Of a stretch of 32,013 nucleotides of DNA, positions 19,842 to 26,816 are shown piece by piece. The DNA comes from a virus. How positions within the stretch are numbered: position 1 is the first letter of the stretch; each line of letters opens with the position of its first letter. The stretch spans positions 1 to 32,013 of the IMG/VR virus record IMGVR_UViG_3300008261_000263, one strand, 5' to 3'. A program made the position numbers and the translations under genes. The notes under the pieces are model-generated. The model was not told where the DNA came from. It did not search any database and worked only from the letters and a program-made list of their open reading frames with translations.

Positions 19842-20555
19842 TTAAAAAAAACTGTCAAGTCCCTTTACTAAGACTGACTGTTCTTTGGAACACATTGGAC
19901 ATTTATAATCTAATCGTTTCTCTAGAGACGGCATTGTCTCAAAGAATCCTTGAATCTTCTTGAACTGATCTTGCGTAAGACTATCAAGAAACGCATTCAT
20001 CTCATCTTTCGTGTAATCTTTGGCATAGTGAACTTCTTCGCCAGCGTAGATGGTGTCAATTGAGTGGACAACAACTTCAAACACTGCTTCAACATCTTCT
20101 GTGCTAAGGTTTTCTAGTCGTTTAACTAAGTCAAGAGAAGGATACTTCATAATTACGCCAACGTCATCAAACAACTTGATGTTTCGATCATGCCCTTCTG
20201 GTGTTTCTACAATTAACTTAGTTAAGTCTACGGTAACCTTTACTTTAGCTTTCTCGTCTTCGCAGGTGTCGCAGCGTAAGATAAGATCTACAGTTTCTCC
20301 CACAGACTTAGCTCGAATCTGAGAAAAGATGTACTCAATGTCAAACATTGCAAGGTTATCTATTTCAATTTTGTCAAGAACACAACTTGTGATTAGAGAC
20401 TTTAGTGTATCTAACATAACGGTTGTATCTTCGCTTTGCTGCGCAATCAACAAAGACTTTTGTTCTTTAACTAAGAACGGTCGGTACTTAACAGTCTTCT
20501 TGGTAGAAGGAATGGTAAGTGTGTATATTGCGGTTTTCTGAATCGGTAGTGCCAT
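19842..20555 (-). CDS. gp26: gp26-like baseplate hub / tail assembly protein
   Basis: The zero-frame product has 237 residues. It starts MALPIQKTAIYTLTIPST and has KYRPFLVKEQKSLLIAQQSED, then IRAKSVGETVDLILRCDTCEDE, a helical middle, and a C-terminal YKCPMCSKEQSV. The two CxxC pairs could bind one zinc. I recall this layout from gp26-like proteins of T4-like phages (T4 gp26, 208 residues). The protein ends in DSFF at a run of eight T, where a -1 slip would read on for 62 codons. The start has AAAGGA within the end of gp16. Confidence 0.85.
   Translation of the reverse strand: MALPIQKTAIYTLTIPSTKKTVKYRPFLVKEQKSLLIAQQSEDTTVMLDTLKSLITSCVLDKIEIDNLAMFDIEYIFSQIRAKSVGETVDLILRCDTCEDEKAKVKVTVDLTKLIVETPEGHDRNIKLFDDVGVIMKYPSLDLVKRLENLSTEDVEAVFEVVVHSIDTIYAGEEVHYAKDYTKDEMNAFLDSLTQDQFKKIQGFFETMPSLEKRLDYKCPMCSKEQSVLVKGLDSFF
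19844..19866 (-). promoter_or_regulatory. probable programmed -1 frameshift site
   Basis: On the minus strand gp26 ends GAC AGT TTT TTT TAA. The heptamer T TTT TTT directly before the stop allows both tRNAs to re-pair after a -1 slip. A Shine-Dalgarno-like AAAGGGA (19860-19866) lies 8 nt upstream, as at known bacterial -1 sites such as dnaX. The -1 frame is open from here to the tape measure start. Product: a 299-residue gp26-gp51 fusion. Confidence 0.7.
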
Positions 20556-20561
20556 TTTATT

Positions 20562-20987
20562 TTATCCTTTAGTCATGTCTTTAATTAGTTTATTCAAGTC
20601 AGCGGTCGTTCCAACGAATAGATTGTTGTTAACAGTCTTAGAAAGACCAGAGTCCTTCTTCGATGGAGCTTCGATTTTCTGCTTCTGGTTGTGTAAGTCC
20701 AACAACTGTTGGTTCACGTCAGCCATTTGCTTCATCAAGTTACCTACTACTTCAAATGCTCTTGGGTGCTCAGATGATTGAGCTACTTCAAGGGCATGCT
20801 CTAGAGCTTTCTGTCCTGTTACCAGAAGTGCTCTTAAGTTCTCTCTTGTGTGGTTAAAGTCATCACCCACAATATCGTTAGATACAGTTGTGATGACTTC
20901 TCCAGTTGTTGCATCTATCATTTCACGTGTTGTCTCTGTCATAACTGGTACGTCAAAGACATCGGATAATGTATCATTAATTTTCAT
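20562..20987 (-). CDS. gp16: gp16-like small terminase subunit
   Basis: The small terminase recognises phage DNA and regulates the packaging motor (gp17). This 141-residue protein has MTETTREMIDATTGEVI near the N-terminus, a helical core (DDFNHTRENLRALLVTGQKALEHALEVAQSSEHPRAFEVVGNLMKQ) and an NNNLFVGTTADLNKLIKD end. These segments match gp16 of T4-like phages as I recall them; T4 gp16 has 164 residues. It lies between the holin and gp26 genes rather than beside gp17, which is not in this window. Start and upstream stop overlap (TAATG). Confidence 0.87.
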   Translation of the reverse strand: MKINDTLSDVFDVPVMTETTREMIDATTGEVITTVSNDIVGDDFNHTRENLRALLVTGQKALEHALEVAQSSEHPRAFEVVGNLMKQMADVNQQLLDLHNQKQKIEAPSKKDSGLSKTVNNNLFVGTTADLNKLIKDMTKG

Positions 20988-21427
20988 TAATCGTTCCTAG
21001 TGTTTCTTGTTGGCGGATCGTCTGCTTCTAACTCTAGTACTGGTGTTCTTGGTATTGGTCTAAATGCTGGTGGAGCAATCGGTGTTGGTGTTGTGTTACC
21101 ATACGTAGTTATGACACTTTGTGCAACAGGTTGCATACCACCATTGTTTGCTCCATTTAATTTTTCTTGAGTGCGACCGAATGCTGCAATACCAAGAACT
21201 GCGCCCATGGCGATGTGGAATAAACCAGCACCTTGTAGCGTTAGTGGGTTCCATTGTGTATTAACTGAACCATGTGTAGTTGCTTGTAACAAACTCCATA
21301 AGATTGGGAATACAACCATGTCCATCATACAAACTACCATATACATCCAACCCATCATTGGACGCCACTTACTGTTCATCCAATCTTCTTTTTTTGTTTC
21401 GCTTTCGCTTTTTACTTCTTCTGCCAT
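20987..21427 (-). CDS. putative holin / 3-TM membrane protein
   Basis: Start at 21427 (MAEEVKSESE) is preferred since GGAGAG lies 5-8 nt upstream; an ATG at 21439 has no ribosome binding site. After a charged N-terminus, WRPMMGWMYMVVCMMDMVVFPIL is a long hydrophobic segment and LTLQGAGLFHIAMGAVLGIAAFG another. The conserved KWRPMMGW start and the FGRTQEKLNG end resemble the 3TM holin family of gene-transfer agents and phages. The tail is Pro/Thr-rich (TPTPIAPPAFRPIPRTP). As a holin it would open the membrane for the GH19 endolysin. Confidence 0.75.
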   Translation of the reverse strand: MAEEVKSESETKKEDWMNSKWRPMMGWMYMVVCMMDMVVFPILWSLLQATTHGSVNTQWNPLTLQGAGLFHIAMGAVLGIAAFGRTQEKLNGANNGGMQPVAQSVITTYGNTTPTPIAPPAFRPIPRTPVLELEADDPPTRNTRND

Positions 21428-21447
21428 CTTACTCTCCATTTTTATTA

Positions 21448-22197
21448 TTATCCGAAAGAGAATCCACCAAAAGATCCACCAAGGTATGAACCCACTGGGT
21501 CTTTGGCGAAAGAGTTTAAACTGTCTTGGAAAGAATTAAACTGATTAACGTAACTAGACATTCCGCTATCTGAGAAATAGTTACCTACAAGGTCTCCTAG
21601 AATGTTATCCATATCAAGAGCAGCAAACGTATCACCATCTGCCAGTACTGGTGGGTTGTCAATATTTGACAACGCTGATTCAGATGCCGCTGCGTCACCA
21701 GCAACTGCTCTCCAATACTTGTACTGCATAGTCACTTGAAGTTTCATAAGTTCTTTGGATCCATAATCTAGTGAAACGGCACTAACTGATTTCGGGTAGC
21801 ACTCATATAGTGAAAGAGCATAAGTTCTTTTATCTTCTACGTTGTGTACCCAGATCTCAATTGGCTTTACATATTCTTCGTAGTAGTTTCCAGCACGTGT
21901 ATATGGATCGAAAATGCTATTGTGCCAATTATCAAAGTATTCTTTTACTTTAAAATCAGAGTCAACATAGAACGACATAGTGATTGGTTCATACGATCTT
22001 TCATATGGTACTTCTCTAGATTCCCCAAATATTTTTGAAGGTGTTGTTAGTATTGTAGATCCAGGTAGTTGAGTGTTTTCACAGAACAAACCAATCATTC
22101 TATCTGCGTCTGGCATTACTACGAAGTAACGATTACTTCTAGCAACCCCTTTTTGCATTTCAGCTACAAAGTCTTGGAGTAATGGTGCTTGGCTCAT
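21448..22197 (-). CDS. gp54: gp54-like baseplate tail tube initiator
   Basis: The 249-residue protein belongs to the T4 gp19/gp54 tail tube fold: SNRYFVVMPDADRM, LFCENTQLPGSTILTTP, EVPYERSYEPITMSFYVDSDFKVKEYFDNW, and CYPKSVSAVSLDYGS followed by the VTMQYKYWR strand. It is longer than a gp19 tube protein (163) and has an extra Gly/Ser-rich end (YLGGSFGGFSFG), which fits gp54, on which the tube polymerises. gp48, its partner, is encoded just across the divergent gap at 23295. gp19 itself is not excluded. The start ATG overlaps the upstream gene by 4 nt. Confidence 0.78.
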   Translation of the reverse strand: MSQAPLLQDFVAEMQKGVARSNRYFVVMPDADRMIGLFCENTQLPGSTILTTPSKIFGESREVPYERSYEPITMSFYVDSDFKVKEYFDNWHNSIFDPYTRAGNYYEEYVKPIEIWVHNVEDKRTYALSLYECYPKSVSAVSLDYGSKELMKLQVTMQYKYWRAVAGDAAASESALSNIDNPPVLADGDTFAALDMDNILGDLVGNYFSDSGMSSYVNQFNSFQDSLNSFAKDPVGSYLGGSFGGFSFG

Positions 22198-22793
22198 TTG
22201 GTAAGTTTCTTCCTGCTATCTGCCCACACTTTGGTGGTAGTGGCTTTCTTGAACTGTTCGACTGGTAGCATCATTGCTGTCATCCAATCTTCAGCTTCTA
22301 TTTTTCTGAACTGCGATCTAACATGATCAACTAGGTATTCTTTAACGCAAGGCTGAGCCAGCGCCAGCCTTGATGTGTTAGCCAATAGCTGCCAACTTAA
22401 CTTTAGTCTCGTGACTTCATCTAGGTTCTTATTGTTTGCATAAAGCATAAGTCTATCCAACAACATGATACGAAGTGGATACGGCAAGTAGTGCATATTC
22501 AAACCAAGAAATCCGTTTGGTGTTTTTGCAAAAGGAAACACTAGCGGAAAGGTATCATAGTAAGGTAGAGTTGCCTTGGTCTTTGGATCGTATACAAACA
22601 TGTATAAAAAACCAGGCATAACTCTTGGTCGAAGAGCAGTTTTATCTGCCCTCAACAGTTGTGCGGGAGTTACCTTCTCGGTTCGGAGAAGAGCAATTTG
22701 TCCTTGAAACCAACTTCTCGACTTCGTAACAGCTGTACGGTCGTATTTGTATTTATCAAAGACATCTTTAAATGATTTTCTAGTATTTGCCAT
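22194..22793 (-). CDS. conserved T4-like virion protein, possibly gp2-like
   Basis: The 199-residue protein has a basic N-terminus (FDKYKYDRTAVTKSRSWF), then RVMPGFLYMFVYDPKTKATLPYYDTFPLVFPF and NGFLGLNMHYLPYPLRIMLLDRLM, a signature I recall from small structural or DNA-end proteins of T4-like phages. In T4, gene 2 (DNA end protector) neighbours gene 4, and here the gene follows gp4 directly, so gp2-like is the best guess. The protein is shorter than T4 gp2 (274). Function is not proven by sequence. Confidence 0.8.
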   Translation of the reverse strand: MANTRKSFKDVFDKYKYDRTAVTKSRSWFQGQIALLRTEKVTPAQLLRADKTALRPRVMPGFLYMFVYDPKTKATLPYYDTFPLVFPFAKTPNGFLGLNMHYLPYPLRIMLLDRLMLYANNKNLDEVTRLKLSWQLLANTSRLALAQPCVKEYLVDHVRSQFRKIEAEDWMTAMMLPVEQFKKATTTKVWADSRKKLTK

Positions 22794-22804
22794 AAATATA
22801 TTTA

Positions 22805-23242
22805 TTACTTCAATCCGAGTTCTTTTTCAGTAATGATGATAAACTTCCAACCTCTGTCGGTTGCCCATGTCTTTGCTGCAGCCCATTTAGCCTGATTCAG
22901 CATAAACGTAGCAGACTCTTTCAGATACCTTTGAGTTTGACGTCCAGGGAACGGTGGTGGTTGGGTTTGCTTCAGTGGTTTTATCTCCACAAGATAGGTA
23001 GCCAACAATCCCTGACGGTTTTTCACTTGGATTCTGAAATCTATAAAATAACGATGGATAGTCTTTCTCATTGGGCATCGGTACGGAACGATAGTTTCCT
23101 CAGAAGACCAAGAGAGAATGTTTGGATTGTGGTCGCACCAAATTGCGAATTTAGTCTCCCAACTCGACCTCATAACTATATTTGTTGGGTCACCTTTATA
23201 CTTTTCAGGGTGTATTGGAACATATCTTCTTTTATGATACAT
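22805..23242 (-). CDS. gp4: gp4-like head completion protein
   Basis: The 145-residue protein aligns by eye with T4 gp4 (also called gp50, 150 residues): YVPIHPEKYKGDPTNIVMRSSWE (T4 KWVPKNISKYRGDPKKITYRSNWE), ILSWSSEETIVPY, YFIDFRIQ, LVEIKPLKQTQPP, and KWAAAKTWATDRGWKFIIITE. The Glu, Asp and ExK residues fit the PD-(D/E)XK-like nuclease fold proposed for this family. The protein completes heads after packaging so that tails can join. It is the first gene of the minus-strand block, opposite gp48. Confidence 0.92.
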   Translation of the reverse strand: MYHKRRYVPIHPEKYKGDPTNIVMRSSWETKFAIWCDHNPNILSWSSEETIVPYRCPMRKTIHRYFIDFRIQVKNRQGLLATYLVEIKPLKQTQPPPFPGRQTQRYLKESATFMLNQAKWAAAKTWATDRGWKFIIITEKELGLK

Positions 23243-23282
23243 AAATAACTCTATCGAATAAATAACAACTTTTTCTATTTAG
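23240..23282. promoter_or_regulatory. divergent late-type promoter region
   Basis: The 52-nt gap between gp4 (-) and gp48 (+) holds CATAAATA (23240-23247, +), AATAAATA (23257-23264, +) and CTAAATA (minus strand, 23276-23282). Each is close to the T4 late core TATAAATA. They could fire both structural blocks late in infection. No sigma70-type -35/-10 pair was seen here. Confidence 0.45.
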
Positions 23283-23294
23283 AGATCCAGAAAC

Positions 23295-24347
23295 ATGGCA
23301 GAACAGACAACTCCAAAAGATCCAGCTACAGGCACTAGAGCAGCAGTTCGCAAGCAAGAGAGCCGTAGTAATGACAAATACAGTATGGATCAACACACCT
23401 ATCCTTCGGATTTGTTGTCTAACCGAACTGCGTATGGTGGGAACTATGTTATTTTCTTCATCAACGTTGCCGAAGGTGGTAAGCTGGATCAATCTGGTGC
23501 CAAAACTATTTCAGCAGCAGACGTCCCTCCAAGAGAAGCTGGTGAGTTACACGGAAAAGATTATAGTAAGGAAGGTGCTGTTGGTGGCGCTGCAGCTTTG
23601 GGCTTTGTGTTTGGCAACGTAGCAGGAACAAGCGGTGTTGCCGCTGGTGGTATTTCTGCAGCTGGTGCAGCAGCCATTCCAACAAATGGAACATTGACCC
23701 GTGCAACTAAAAGACTTGAGACAGCCATTGCTCTTTACATGCCGAACCAAGTTGGTATTCGTTACGGTATGCAGTGGGAAGAAGAAAGTATGGGTAACCT
23801 AATTGCAATGATGGAAGGTGGTGAGGCATTAAAGAATGCTGTCACAGGAGATCTATCTAAAGCATCAAATACAGTTAGAAGTATTGCTGCTAACTTAGCT
23901 ATCAGTGCTGGCACGCCAGGTGCTGGTGCCATTGCTCGTGGAGGTGGTGTTGCTGCCAACCCAAGAAAAGAACAAGTGTTCAAAGGTGTTGACTATCGTT
24001 CCTTTCAATTTAACTATCAGTTCTTTCCCAAGAGTAGCACTGAAGCCAATCAGGTTATGGAAATTATTCATGCGTTTAAGTATCACATGCATCCAGAGTT
24101 TAAAGACGATAAAGGTTTCTTATACACTTATCCTTCGGAATTTGATATTATCTACTACAACGGTGGTAGCGAGAACAGCAATTTACATAAACACACTTCT
24201 TGCGTTTTAAAAGAGATGAACGTAAACTACACACCACAAGGGCAATTTAATGCTTTTGCGGACGGTACTCCAATGCAGATTAACGTAGACATGACGTTCT
24301 TAGAGTTGGCTCTATTGACAAAAGATTCTATCGACAAGGGCATGTAA
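23295..24347 (+). CDS. gp48: gp48-like baseplate tail tube cap protein
   Basis: The 350-residue protein has NYVIFFINVAEG and TKRLETAIALYMPNQVGIRYGMQWEEE, an Ala/Gly-rich insertion (about residues 95-130), VDYRSFQFNYQFFPKSSTEANQVMEIIHAFKYHMHPEF, YPSEFDIIYYNG and a final MQINVDMTFLELALLTK. The second half is a tail-tube-like domain, as in T4 gp48 (364 residues), which with gp54 starts the tail tube on the hub. The gene opens the plus-strand baseplate operon; its TAA overlaps the ATG of gp53. Confidence 0.87.
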   Translation: MAEQTTPKDPATGTRAAVRKQESRSNDKYSMDQHTYPSDLLSNRTAYGGNYVIFFINVAEGGKLDQSGAKTISAADVPPREAGELHGKDYSKEGAVGGAAALGFVFGNVAGTSGVAAGGISAAGAAAIPTNGTLTRATKRLETAIALYMPNQVGIRYGMQWEEESMGNLIAMMEGGEALKNAVTGDLSKASNTVRSIAANLAISAGTPGAGAIARGGGVAANPRKEQVFKGVDYRSFQFNYQFFPKSSTEANQVMEIIHAFKYHMHPEFKDDKGFLYTYPSEFDIIYYNGGSENSNLHKHTSCVLKEMNVNYTPQGQFNAFADGTPMQINVDMTFLELALLTKDSIDKGM

Positions 24348-24874
24348 TGACATACTTTACAAAATTTCCTCAGATCTATTATGACTTTAAAGTTGGTGGG
24401 CAAAATGACCCAACTACTTTGATGGTTATTAGAGATATTACGCACAATGTTCGTATCAGAAAAGAAGTTCTATCCAACGTAGTTCTGTATGACTATTACC
24501 ATATTCAAGACGGTGAGACTCCAGAAATTATTTCTGAGAAAGTTTATGGTAGCCCTTTTTATCATTGGGTCATTATGATGTCCAATGAAAGGTTTGATTA
24601 TATTGATGACTTTCCTTTATCTGCAGCAGCATTGGAAGTGAACATCGATAAGTTATATGGCGCTAACAGAAATGCTGTGCGCTATTACATGTATGATGGT
24701 TTAGTAGTTAACTCTGATTATCCAGGAGCAAACTCTGTAAGTAATGCTGATCATGAGTACGCACTTAATGAGCGCAAAGCTAGAATTAAACTTATTAAAC
24801 CTTCTTTACTACAACAAATTTTAAGAGAATATGATGGAGCATTTACCAAGGGACTAGTACCTACGGTTGCATAA
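24347..24874 (+). CDS. gp53: gp53-like baseplate wedge protein
   Basis: The 175-residue protein starts MTYFTKFPQIYYDF, has DITHNVRIRKEVLSNVVLYDYYHIQDGETPEIISEKVYGSPFYHWVIMM, the LysM-like wedge domain of gp53 that joins neighbouring wedges, and a YPGANSVSNADHEYALNERKARIKLI C-terminus. T4 gp53 has 196 residues. It is coupled to gp48 by a TAATG overlap and followed 2 nt later by gp27, an order found in T4-like phages of aquatic bacteria. Confidence 0.9.
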   Translation: MTYFTKFPQIYYDFKVGGQNDPTTLMVIRDITHNVRIRKEVLSNVVLYDYYHIQDGETPEIISEKVYGSPFYHWVIMMSNERFDYIDDFPLSAAALEVNIDKLYGANRNAVRYYMYDGLVVNSDYPGANSVSNADHEYALNERKARIKLIKPSLLQQILREYDGAFTKGLVPTVA

Positions 24875-24876
24875 CT

Positions 24877-26199
24877 ATGGCAGAATCTGAAAACTCAAAC
24901 AACGAAAATCTCCGTAACCCCAACATTCTTAGAAGTGCTGGGGATATTACTGTTGAGAAAATTGTAATCACGTCAAGTAAAGGTGTGCAACTTGACGTAG
25001 TTAATCAAATGATGCAGATTCAAATTTTTGAGGATATGTTTCAAACATTTACTTCTGGTAACATCGTTCTTGATGATTCGCTTGACCTAATCAATTTCTT
25101 TCCATTTATTGGTGAAGAATATCTTGAGTTGGACTTAAGAACACCAACCTTTGATGAAGACGGAAAGAAAATTACTGGCAGGTTTTACATCTATAAAATG
25201 ACTGACCGATATAAGCATAAAGAAAAGGCAGTATACTATACTCTGCACTTTATTAGCATCGAGGCATTGGTGGATATGAACATAAGATTCTCAAGAGCAT
25301 TTGAGGGATCGCCATCAGAACTGGTAGAACAACTTGTATCTAGTACTGATGGTATGAGGTCAACTAAGAAGATCGTGATTAAAGAGCCGACCACCAACAA
25401 GATTAAATTTATTGCATCTAATTGGAACCCATCTCGTTGTCTACTGTTTGTCACTAAAGCAGCACAAAATGATTTGCGTTCCAATTATTTATTTTTTGAG
25501 AACAGAGATGGTTTCGTGTTTGCCACTCCCAACTATTTGTATGGGACACAACCTGTTGCTCAAAATTTTACATACACAGCAAGAGACCGTGATATAGCAA
25601 CAAGCGGTTCTTCGACTAAAGATTTGAACTACGACTTTACTCGCATTCATGATTACAAATTGCCAGTTGGATTTAACTTTATCGATAGAGTTGCCAGCGG
25701 CATGTATGGCTCAAGAATGACTACTCATGATCTGGTCACCAAGAAATACTCAAGTACAGTTTACTATGCTCCAAACGAATGGGAAAAACATCCACACTTG
25801 AATGATTATCCTATATGGAGTAAAAATCTAGCAACATCAACTTCTGCTGTTCAGGTTGTAGAGCAAAAACATTATGGTATCTATAATGGATATGGAGATA
25901 TCACAAACACTAAGAACAATCTTTCTCGTATATCGATGATGCAGCAGTTCGAGGGATTTAAATTGCAGATTAAAGTTAGTGGTAGAACTGATTACACGGT
26001 TGGTATGAAAGTTACAGTTAAGTTACCTTCTCTTGAGCCAGCAGGTGAGAAAGATAGTTCTCAAACTATTGAAGATAAGATGTTCTCTGGTAATTACATT
26101 GTTGCTGCAATCAACCATAACATTAGACCAGATAAGCATGAATGTTATATGGAGCTTGTGAAAGACTCTCTTATTTTTGATTTGAACAAAGGCGCATAA
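24877..26199 (+). CDS. gp27: gp27-like baseplate hub protein
   Basis: The 440-residue protein has ITVEKIVITSSKGVQLDVVNQMMQIQIFEDMFQTFTSGNIVLDDSLDLINFFPFIGEEYLELDLRTP split over several strands (about residues 23-90), then YKMTDRYKHKEKAVYYTLHF, SPSELVEQLV, NWNPSRCLLFVTKAA and a FENRDGFVFATP strand. This matches the hub proteins that form a trimeric torus under the tail tube and bind gp5 (T4 gp27, 391 residues). gp5 follows directly, 2 nt after the stop. Confidence 0.87.
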   Translation: MAESENSNNENLRNPNILRSAGDITVEKIVITSSKGVQLDVVNQMMQIQIFEDMFQTFTSGNIVLDDSLDLINFFPFIGEEYLELDLRTPTFDEDGKKITGRFYIYKMTDRYKHKEKAVYYTLHFISIEALVDMNIRFSRAFEGSPSELVEQLVSSTDGMRSTKKIVIKEPTTNKIKFIASNWNPSRCLLFVTKAAQNDLRSNYLFFENRDGFVFATPNYLYGTQPVAQNFTYTARDRDIATSGSSTKDLNYDFTRIHDYKLPVGFNFIDRVASGMYGSRMTTHDLVTKKYSSTVYYAPNEWEKHPHLNDYPIWSKNLATSTSAVQVVEQKHYGIYNGYGDITNTKNNLSRISMMQQFEGFKLQIKVSGRTDYTVGMKVTVKLPSLEPAGEKDSSQTIEDKMFSGNYIVAAINHNIRPDKHECYMELVKDSLIFDLNKGA

Positions 26200-26201
26200 T
26201 A

Positions 26202-26816
26202 ATGTCTAAATTTTTTACTGGGGTGGTTGAGGATCGAATGGATCCGCTGAAGCTCGGACGCTGTAAAGTTCGAGTCGTTGGTGTACATACGCATGTGAAG
26301 TCAGTTCTTCCAACTACTGATTTACCATGGGCAATGCCTATGCAACCATTAACATCTGCTGGTGTCAGCGGTGTTGGTCATACACCAATGGGTCCAGTCG
26401 AAGGTACTTGGGTTATTGTATTTTTTAATGATATAGATATGCAGTTCCCAATTATGATGGGTTCGCTGGGCGGTATTCCTCAGAAAGATGGTACTGTCGA
26501 AGAAGATGATGGTACATTAAAACTAACACGTGATGGTGATGATGGTCCATCAGATAGTTCAGCTAAAGTTGATTCTAATGGTAACATCGTCAGAGACGGT
26601 GATACTACACCACCTCCTAAGAAAGTCGAACCAACTGCAAAAGACCAAGTTGTTAGCGGTGACACAAGTGGCTTAGGTAAGCCAGCTAATCAGTACACTA
26701 CTGTTTCTCAACGCTGTATTGATTTACTACATCAGTATGAAGGTCTTGCTAAAAAGATTGGTAACAACCAAGTTCAAGCATACTATCGGATATGGTACTA
26801 CGTTCTTGGACATTGA
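26202..26816 (+). CDS. gp5: gp5-like hub/lysozyme, N-terminal part (frame broken)
   Basis: The ORF starts with the gp5 OB-fold: FFTGVVEDRMDPLKLGRCKVRVVGVHT, DLPWAMPMQPLTSAG, PMGPVEGTWVIVFFNDID and IMMGSLGG (about residues 4-95). An acidic linker follows (about 96-165), then the beginning of a lysozyme domain (RCIDLLHQYEGLAKKIG). The frame ends about 20 codons later, while the matching continuation (TIGYGTTF) lies in the +1 frame. The catalytic Asp of the lysozyme domain is not visible at the join. Either a small deletion or sequence error broke the gene, or the protein is made by frameshifting. The spike gene belongs to the hub operon. Confidence 0.8.
   Translation: MSKFFTGVVEDRMDPLKLGRCKVRVVGVHTHVKSVLPTTDLPWAMPMQPLTSAGVSGVGHTPMGPVEGTWVIVFFNDIDMQFPIMMGSLGGIPQKDGTVEEDDGTLKLTRDGDDGPSDSSAKVDSNGNIVRDGDTTPPPKKVEPTAKDQVVSGDTSGLGKPANQYTTVSQRCIDLLHQYEGLAKKIGNNQVQAYYRIWYYVLGH

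Noticed and set aside
26737-26800. Independent start for the C-terminal half of gp5
   Set aside because: The ATG at 26737 has no ribosome binding site and the protein would start in the middle of a lysozyme domain with a nonsense N-terminus, so a broken single gene is more likely.
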